Assembly: GCA_037074705.1 (NCBI GenBank)
Contig: CM073590.1
Location: 35,983,895 to 36,047,894 of the forward strand
Direction of reading: 5' to 3'
Length of the DNA stretch: 64,000 nt
Origin: Zhengitettix transpicula
Lineage: Eukaryota; Arthropoda; Insecta; Orthoptera; Tetrigidae
In this document: piece by piece, positions 57,130-64,000 of the stretch
Numbering within the stretch: the stretch's first letter is position 1
Layout: the number at the start of each line of letters is the position of its first letter
The notes under the pieces: model-generated
Told to the model about the DNA's origin: nothing
The model's database searches: none
Seen by the model: only the letters and a program-made list of their open reading frames with translations
Translations under genes and position numbers: made by a program

Positions 57130-58735
57130 TAATATGTTATGGAAAAAAATTATTGTTGCATTGGACTATGGAAACTGTTTTTTCAGTAGCCTCTTACATC
57201 AATAATTGCTTCGTAGTTACCGGCGACATTTATAGTGGAAGCTATTGTGTTCAAACGTTTTCCCGGAATTGGTGAAGTCTTCATTCATGTTTCTTACAAA
57301 GAAAAATTACTTAGCTCTATAGGATGTAATGCTAAATATTTCAGGCTCATAGAGGATTTCGTTGGATAAAGCTACCGTTTTGTATGTGTGCGAAGCGTAG
57401 CACCATGCTGCAGAGCCTCGTTGTCTCCAACACTTTTTTATTGCCTTTAGATTACAAATGCAATTACAATGCAATTTCGATGCATTGTCACTAATATTGA
57501 TGCAATTTGATGCTTCAAAACTCGCACTGTGAAGAGAAAGGAAGGGTATTAGTAATGATCCAACATCACGATACTGTTCATACAATTTTGTTTTCACTAC
57601 GTTTTTAATTCCCAGCGTAAAACCTGGAAGTCTATTTCTCATGAGTGATCACTGTCCTAAATAAACGAACAGTGTAATGAAAATCCCATTCTTTCATCTA
57701 CGAAATAAACTACGCCATTATGTGTAGTTCAGGGATATTAGTTATATTAGTGAAATTAGTTTCTGAGCACTGACAGCTTGTCGAACACTTTTTTTTTGCG
57801 GGGGGGGGGGCGATTTTGGTTATATTTGCTTAGGTATGTAGTTCACAAGGTTCTATGTTGTGGATGTAGGTGTCAACGGGATTTATTCTCTTGCAGGAAA
57901 TTACACATATCCTTAAAGAGTCTTACTGAATATACTACTTTGTCTTACGAGATAATGATAAACAATTTAATGCTCGAGAATTGAACATATTCCACAATCT
58001 AATAATCACACAATTCTTTCAACAAGTACCATTTCCGGATCTGATAAAATTTTACGTTAATTCATGTACGAGGGTCTAAAACTAGAAATGAAGAATCACT
58101 CTATCCAGTAATGGTGATGGTACTACGATTTCGTAGTTGGGAAGAAAATTACGATATGAAATAAAATTTTATGTAGGAATTTTCAGAAGGAACCCTCAAA
58201 ACAGTCTTCATTTTGTAGACAGTTTAAATAATAGTTAATTTAAATCATATACGGAATTTTAAGCTTTTGGCCTTAAATTATCCATATTAATTTATAATGT
58301 CAATACATTGAGGTATTAACATTTCAGCTTACATCTCATCAGATAATTAAATAATTAATGATCATTCGTCAGTTCGTCAATTTATAAAAACGTACCTGTT
58401 CATTACAAAAATTAAAATAAATTTTTTCAATATTACTACCTGCAGGGTTCAGAAGCAACTGACCTGAATTTATTTTGACACATGGAACGCCGTTATTAAT
58501 CCATCATCAAACACCTACATTTAAAATTGTTAGTTATTTACATATTATTTAAAAAAATATATATTTACTAATATTTACATTTTCTATTTTTCATAATTCT
58601 ATTTTCTTGCTTTTTCATATGTTAAATGTTTTTAACAAATAAATGAGTGTCTATTGAAAATAATAATGCTAAAATGGACCTTTTTACAGGCAAACTTAAA
58701 AAAGAGAAACATAAACTAAGTGATTTTAATTTAAA
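57130..58735. other. Unassigned stretch
   Basis: Contains a G-run at about 57799-57810 and a 111-codon minus-strand ORF (57310-57642) with no recognised domain. Otherwise AT-rich. Confidence 0.4.
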
Positions 58736-58739
58736 AATG

Positions 58740-59540
58740 CGGGACGTTTCGACGCGGATGAACGTCTTTTTCTAACGGCGAATAAGACTGGAAATTGAAC
58801 GAGGAACTAAAATCAAAGATAAATATTTGGAGCCAAAAAAATAAAAATAAAACAACATATAACGTGTTGAGATTTTCTGTGTCATGCTTAATATTAACAT
58901 TTTGTGTTTTATTTTAAATATAGAGAAATTAAACTTTTCCAATAATAATGTGTTTTCTGTCTAAAATGAAGGTGTTATCAAAACCGAAATAAATTGATTA
59001 AATTTCATACAATGTTTGGTGATAGGACCATGTTTACATGTTGACAGCTTGAAATTATATTTGTGTTCTTTAATCCTAGTATTTAAAATTATTTTTGTTT
59101 AGCCGATATAACAAAAGTCACAATTTGTACACTTAATTTAATAAACAACATTTGTAGTGGAATACTTACTAAAAGTTGAAATGATAATATCACGAAACGA
59201 TGACACAATAAATTAATTGTACATATTTTTCCTTTCAACATTTTTCCGGTTGAGTCCTAAATTAATTTTAGATAATTTAATGCTCATGTACTTATAAATA
59301 AATTCAATATGTTAGAGGTTTGTCACTAAATTTTTTTTTTGTACATAGTTAAGGTTTTCAAAATGATGGACAGGATTGCATAGTAATATTTCTTTGTCAT
59401 CCAAATTGACAACAGCACGGTTCTGTGTAACAGGATGGTCAGAAAAAAAATTTAGAACACGGCCTGAAAAAGTTGGTTTGTGGTCCCAATTAAGGCTTAA
59501 CTTATAATGGAAACGGGAAAGAGACACCTCTATCTAAACT
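58740..59540 (-). mobile_element. Penelope-like element fragment (second family)
   Basis: On the minus strand: NWDHKPTFSGRVLNFFSDHP (RT thumb, 59480-59420), NPVHHFENLNY, then a linker and a GIY-YIG region reading IKCTNCDFCYIG, LNTRIKEHKYNFKLS and ITKHCMKFN (about 59170-58980). The tail at 58776-58743 is TTAGAAAAAGACGTTCATCC then GCGTCGAAACGTC. The same domain order as 47.0-48.9 kb with different residues, so a separate family. Stops and frameshifts make it dead. Confidence 0.82.
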
Positions 59541-60049
59541 CTGAAAATGAACATTGTTATATTTCTTTTATTTATTTAAATCTCACTAGTAAATCTCTAT
59601 ATAATTATTACACATATTTTTGTATGTTTATTTAACTATCATCAGTTCACTAATTAACATTATTTTTAGGATTGTATATGAAATAAGAAAAACGTGAAGT
59701 GGCGTTAGGTGTTGATATTCAAATAATTCACAAGGAAGGAAAGTGTGTATATTTATGAAAATTTGGGAAGAACGACAGTGGTGTGTTGTATGACAGGATC
59801 ATGAAGAAGAATAATGAGAGAAAAGCAGGATGGGGATGATGGATAAGTAAAAATAAACTTACTATATTAATAATTCCGTACTCATTGTTTTAAAACGGGT
59901 AAAATTTAAATTACAATTATATTGCCGTTGAACGAAATACAATTGTGTACCTGAAGACTAAACTCAGATTCCAGAGATTGCTATTTTCTATTTTCCAGGG
60001 CTGAAAACACGATATACTTTGGAATAATTAAACGGATGAAATTTCACGC

Positions 60050-60730
60050 CATTGTTTAAGTGGATATGAAACGCTGTTTTAATGCAGGGAAGGCCTGTTG
60101 CGTTTCCCAGCCCCAGCCCTTGATGCAGCCGGACCGAGGCAGTGAGAAGCGAGGGGGAAATATGAGCAGACCTGACAGTTGCCAAAGTGTAGTTTCACGC
60201 TTCGCCGCTCGCTCACCGGGAGTCCTCTTTGCTTACCAAAAAGTTTTATTTGATTTAGTTCGCAACCGCGCCGTACTACGCCGATTGAATCTCATTTAGT
60301 GTTTTAAAGTAGTTTAGCGGCGTCCACCATACACGTGCATCGGCGATTTTAACGGAATTGAGTTGTTCAATTTGTTTTCCCCAGTCATTTGCAGGAGAGC
60401 GTGAAGGGACCGTCGGAACGCAGTGGCCGTTACGGTATCCAATTTAAACTTAACCTGGACACAAGTTGCCTCGCTTCGCAATTGTCCTTTGAACATAAAG
60501 GCTGCAGCTTTCCGTTCGCTTAAGCCGAGGGCGCTTTGCTCACATCAAGTCGGAACGGCCCGAGAAACAACGTGGGCCTATTTCTTACGGGGATTTCGTT
60601 GCTATAGAAATACCATTAAAATAGATCGCTCGGCACTAACGACCACTTACCTGTTCTCGGCAGCGTTGAGTCTTATGGAACTGCATTTTTCTCGAAAGAG
60701 GCGAAACTTGACAAATCTTTTTCTGTGATC
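60050..60730. promoter_or_regulatory. GC-balanced unique island, possible conserved non-coding element
   Basis: A 680-bp balanced block in AT-rich DNA with short ORFs on both strands and no recognised protein. Words such as AAACATAAAGGCTGCAGC and GCCGAGGGCGCTTTGCTCAC are unique here. Could be a regulatory element or an unrecognised exon. Confidence 0.3.
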
Positions 60731-61109
60731 ACATTCGACGAGAACCGTAACCAACATCGTATAAACTGTATGAAAATCGGAACAGGGCAAAACAGCAATG
60801 TTACTAGGAACCGATTTCCATTCGCGATTGATTTATTATTTGTTTTATCACCAGAATGAGAGCAAGTTATTTGAGAATAACAACAACAAAACATTCATCA
60901 ACATCTTTCAATCTTCAATCTTTCAATAATGAATGTAATCTATTAAGAGGCAGTTTGCCCTATTCCAGATCAAGGAAATTACAATAAATACTAAAATCAT
61001 TTCGGAATATATAAATATTAGAATTAATAAATTTACTGTAAATATTCAAAGTGACACTAACGCATTTATAAGAAAATATGACCTCAGACTGTGTAGTTAG
61101 CTCCCTTTT

Positions 61110-61235
61110 TATATCTTCTTCCCTCTCGTCAGATCCGTGTTTTGGAAGTTCTCACTTGAGAACGTCTGCCAATTGGCAGTTGAAACGTTGTGAAATTTTT
61201 ATTAAAAAAACAAAATTGTCTGTAATTGCCCAGAT
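61110..61235 (+). mobile_element. Penelope-like 3' end fragment (third type)
   Basis: CTTGAGAACGT, then the perfect hairpin CTGCC-AATT-GGCAG (61166-61179), then TTGAAACGTTGTGAAATTT and AAATTGTCTGTAATTGCCC. This mirrors the CTGA.., hairpin, GAAACGTTGTG, TTGTCTGAATTGGC layout of family 1. No coding part is adjacent. Confidence 0.5.
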
Positions 61236-61309
61236 TCTACAAGATAATATCGATACCACAAAAGAAAACTATAGCCTACCTTATTATTATCATAAATAAA
61301 TATAATTAT

Positions 61310-62260
61310 TTTATTTATTAAACTGTATTTCAATTAAGAAATTTATATAAGGAATAATATTAATTGAAGGTCAATTTTGAAAAGGACAATATATAAACAT
61401 GAGAATTTTTTGTTCTGGCCTGAAAAACAAAACAGTGGCATTATACCTGAAAATAGAAATTAAGTAAGGAGGCGAAACTATAGAACACTTCACATTATTG
61501 ATTACGGAATGGGAATCTGATTGAGTTTAAGAAACACTATCACTTCACTACAATGCCTATATTCACTAGAGAGAGTTCAGAATAAGTCTGCATTTTCTTT
61601 CTCCCTGAGGACTTGCTCTAAAGACAAAAAATCAAACTTTAGACAAATTTAATTTGAAGATAAAGATTCCCTGTGATTAAAAAAGTCTGTTATTTGGCTA
61701 TTTGGTTATTTAATTAGTATACTTTTATCAAAGACAATTGAAAATGAAGATTCCATCACGAATAGCAAAAATTTTCTTGATGTCAACACTACCATGAAAT
61801 ATCAATTATTAATTACATACGTATTTTATTTTACTTCCTTGTGCAAAGTAGTTATCTATTATGGCATTATCTTTGTAAAATGCAAAGTCATCAAACTGTA
61901 CTAATCACTCATAACTTCTGTCAAAAGTTAAACATACATACACTTTTTTACTATTTTCCAAATCGAATATATGAACAGAAATTGTATTTACATCGCATAA
62001 AATAAAATTGGTGACATATTGAGTCATGTTTCTATTTGATATTATTTTTCGGAGGAAATTGTAATTTTAGACATTATAGTTCAGTAACGTTTTTCCAATG
62101 ATTAAGAAATATTTAATATATGGAGATTTTAATAATCTGATGTTGTTTTTATCCACTTATCTGGTGCTTAATGGGACTGCAACGATTTAACCATTTGCTA
62201 TGATAACTTCAGGGACATAAAAAAATTATAATTAAATTAATTAATGCAACACAAATAATC
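61310..62260. other. AT-rich unassigned stretch
   Basis: No recognisable feature. Confidence 0.5.
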
Positions 62261-62264
62261 CAAA

Positions 62265-62935
62265 TATTCAAAGAATACAAAATATTAATCATTCACAGAT
62301 CCACTAATACTTTTTCCCACTTGTTTAAAAACCACAAGGACCCACTTAACACCTACAGTGTTGTTTACAAAATATCTCTTGCTCTAATTGTAATTCCTGC
62401 TACATAGGGCAAATAAAACGTCCCTTAATACACACGTATCAAGGAACATATATCTAATATCAAACTTTCAATTGACAAACAACCTGTAGTATCCAAACAT
62501 ATAGTCAATTCTAAACATACATTTGATTTGTAAAATGCTGTGATTTTAGACATTGACACCAGGTACCATTCCAGACTAATTTCAGAGATGCTTCACATTA
62601 AATAAAACATCACAGTTATTAATGTACAAACTATGAAACTCAATAATTGCTAAGATCCCTTATTATTACGCTGAACCTTCTGTTTTCCCAGTGTCGTTGC
62701 TTCCGTTCTGTTACGCTAACCCTTCGGCTCACCCATTGTCGTTGCGTTTTCGTCACTTTTGAGTTTTGTCAACTGACGAGTGCAGTTGTGTCGCTCTAGG
62801 CTCTTCTTCGCACCTGAGGAAAGGGTCAGGAATCCCAGAAACGTTGTGTGGTATTTATATTAACACTTTTTTGTCCGAATTGGCTATCTTTCTTATTAAT
62901 TATTTTCAATCGGACGTAAATGTTTTCATTTTGAT
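62265..62935 (+). mobile_element. Penelope-like element fragment (family 1), GIY-YIG and tail
   Basis: Nucleotide alignment with 48246-48905 throughout: ACAGATCCACTAATA, CACCACAAGGACCCA (here AACCACAAGGACCCA), TACATAGGGCAAA, ACGTATCAAGGAACATATAT and the tail ACCTGAGGAAAGGGTCAGG then AATCCCAGAAACG. The GIY-YIG frame is broken by small indels. It is 5' truncated at about 62265. The two copies diverge by substitutions and short gaps. Confidence 0.85.
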
Positions 62936-63044
62936 GTTGTAAGGACATTTAAATTGATTAAAAAATATATATATTTTAAAATATTTTTTATATATTCCTT
63001 TGTTAGGTAAGTTCTTTTAAGTTTTCGCTATTAATTAAATTTAC

Positions 63045-63380
63045 AGTGAGTTACCGTGGTGTAGGGGTCAGCGTGACTGCGTCATATCGCAGACGTCCCG
63101 GGTTCAAATATCGGCGAGGGCATGGATATTTGTGTGCATGAGAGAAAACTCTCGTCAAAGCAGGCCCCCGAAAAGTACAAAAACTTTCCCGCTGTATTTG
63201 CTGCAGAAATAATTGTCGGGTTTCATACGAGTGCCAACAGCGGTCGTCGAAAAGTCACGTTTTAATCGCTGTTCGTACCCGTGTGAAACCCGAGAAATTT
63301 TGCTGCAGAAGGCAAAAATAAGTTCGCACACTGAGTCGCGGAGCTACTGTAATGCCACTGCAATGCCACTGTAAATAAAT
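63045..63380 (+). mobile_element. tRNA-derived SINE (family A), copy 4, with inserted hairpin
   Basis: Box A TGGTGTAGGGG begins at 63058 and a box B-like GGGTTCAAATATC is at about 63100-63112. The body CGTCAAAGCAGGCCCCCGA and the terminal ACTGTAAATAAATCAAT match copy 3 at 49.0 kb. A roughly 90-bp foldback insertion lies at 63209-63298. Confidence 0.8.
63209..63298. mobile_element. Tiny hairpin MITE inside a SINE
   Basis: Arms 63216-63242 and 63267-63293 are inverted repeats of about 27 bp (TCGGGTTTCATACGAGT against, inverted, TCGGGTTTCACACGGGT), with a 24-bp loop. TTTGCTGCAGAA occurs on both sides (63197-63208, 63299-63310), likely the target-site duplication. No coding. Superfamily uncertain. 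Confidence 0.7.
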
Positions 63381-63384
63381 CAAT

Positions 63385-64000
63385 ATAAAAACTAAAACAT
63401 TTACAGTATGAGATCATTCAAACTGTGTGAAATTAAACTAATTGTCTGATCGTTTTGTAGTATGATCAGTTTAGTAATGTTAGAATTACGTTATTAATTA
63501 TACTAGCATTCAGGGGTTAAATTTTTTATCAAATCGTCAAATGAATTATACATTACTATTATCAAATTAAAGTGCCACAATGAAATACAAATATTGTTAA
63601 AAATATTTTGTTAATAATTCTTACCAATTAAACTTTATAATTAAACATATATCAAAAGGAATTATTAACTATAAATATAATAGTGAATTAAAGAAAAAGA
63701 AAACTAGTTTAATTAAAAATAATGAAGCTAAGAAATACTTAAATTATTATATTACCATATTGTGATGAAATTAAGGAAAGATTAAAACAGATATTAACAA
63801 ATTTTAATTTTATAGTAATTTTTAAAATTAAACTCAAACATAAAATCATAAACAGAGGTAAAGACAAAATTAGAAAAACAATGTCATACGAAAGTAATTG
63901 TGGTCAAATAATTGTGGGAAAAGTTAGATTGGGCAAACTAAACGTGCTGTCGAAACTACATTAAAATATTAAAACAATTTTCAAAACTTTAAATCATATT
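63385..64000. other. AT-rich unassigned stretch to window end
   Basis: No gene or known repeat recognised. GATTGGGCAAACTAAACGTG near 63928 resembles the YIGQTKR segment of the Penelope nuclease (read as IGQTKRA), so another Penelope copy may run out of the window. Confidence 0.35.

Noticed and set aside
60050..60730. Possible exon cluster with several short ORFs
   Set aside because: No reading frame dominates, no recognised protein and no convincing splice pairs. Kept only as a GC-balanced island.

Overview
The window looks like intergenic or intronic DNA from a large, AT-rich, repeat-laden insect genome. A polyneopteran such as a cockroach or termite is my guess (inference; no host marker gene settles it). 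I found no intact host protein-coding gene, no rRNA, no functional tRNA and no CRISPR array. Nearly everything I can name is a mobile element or a relic of one, set in low-complexity AT-rich DNA with a few GC-balanced, apparently unique islands.

Layout. 0-6 kb: a foldback element, two Jockey-like LINE relics, a GC-rich retroposon copy, a Penelope 3' end, a broken histone H2A gene and a second GC-rich copy. 7-12.4 kb: a Helitron-like element whose 5' tip is split by a solo LTR, a tRNA-type SINE, and an RTE-like LINE split by another solo LTR. 12.4-14.8 kb: unassigned. 15-20 kb: a three-level nest, with a PIF/Harbinger DNA transposon containing a 5'-truncated I-like LINE, which contains a GC-rich retroposon. 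20.8-22.1 kb: three more GC-rich copies, two forming a large palindrome. 22.7-23.3 kb: a decayed copy of a multi-copy insect protein family. 25.8-27 kb: an LTR. 34.4-35.6 kb: a Jockey-like LINE. 36.0-39.7 kb: a Helitron with both ends present. 39.8-44.2 kb: GC-rich copies, a mariner relic and MITEs. 46-49 kb: a tRNA-type SINE and a Penelope-like element with RT and GIY-YIG remnants. 53.5-56.5 kb: two LTRs. 58.7-63.4 kb: more Penelope relics, a GC-balanced island and a SINE carrying a tiny hairpin MITE.

Three results seem most worth following. (1) A roughly 530-bp GC-rich poly(A) retroposon family, about ten copies here, with precise target-site duplications and a chain of hairpins, one showing a compensatory base change. 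It has no tRNA, 5S or 7SL head that I can recognise. (2) Seven Penelope-type 3' ends share a hammerhead-like CTGA..A-hairpin-GAAACGT core whose stem differs in sequence but still pairs in most copies. (3) Several nests are clean enough to rebuild the insertion order from target-site duplications.

These elements do not form a pathway. They record successive invasions. All family names come from motif recognition by eye, not from database searches.
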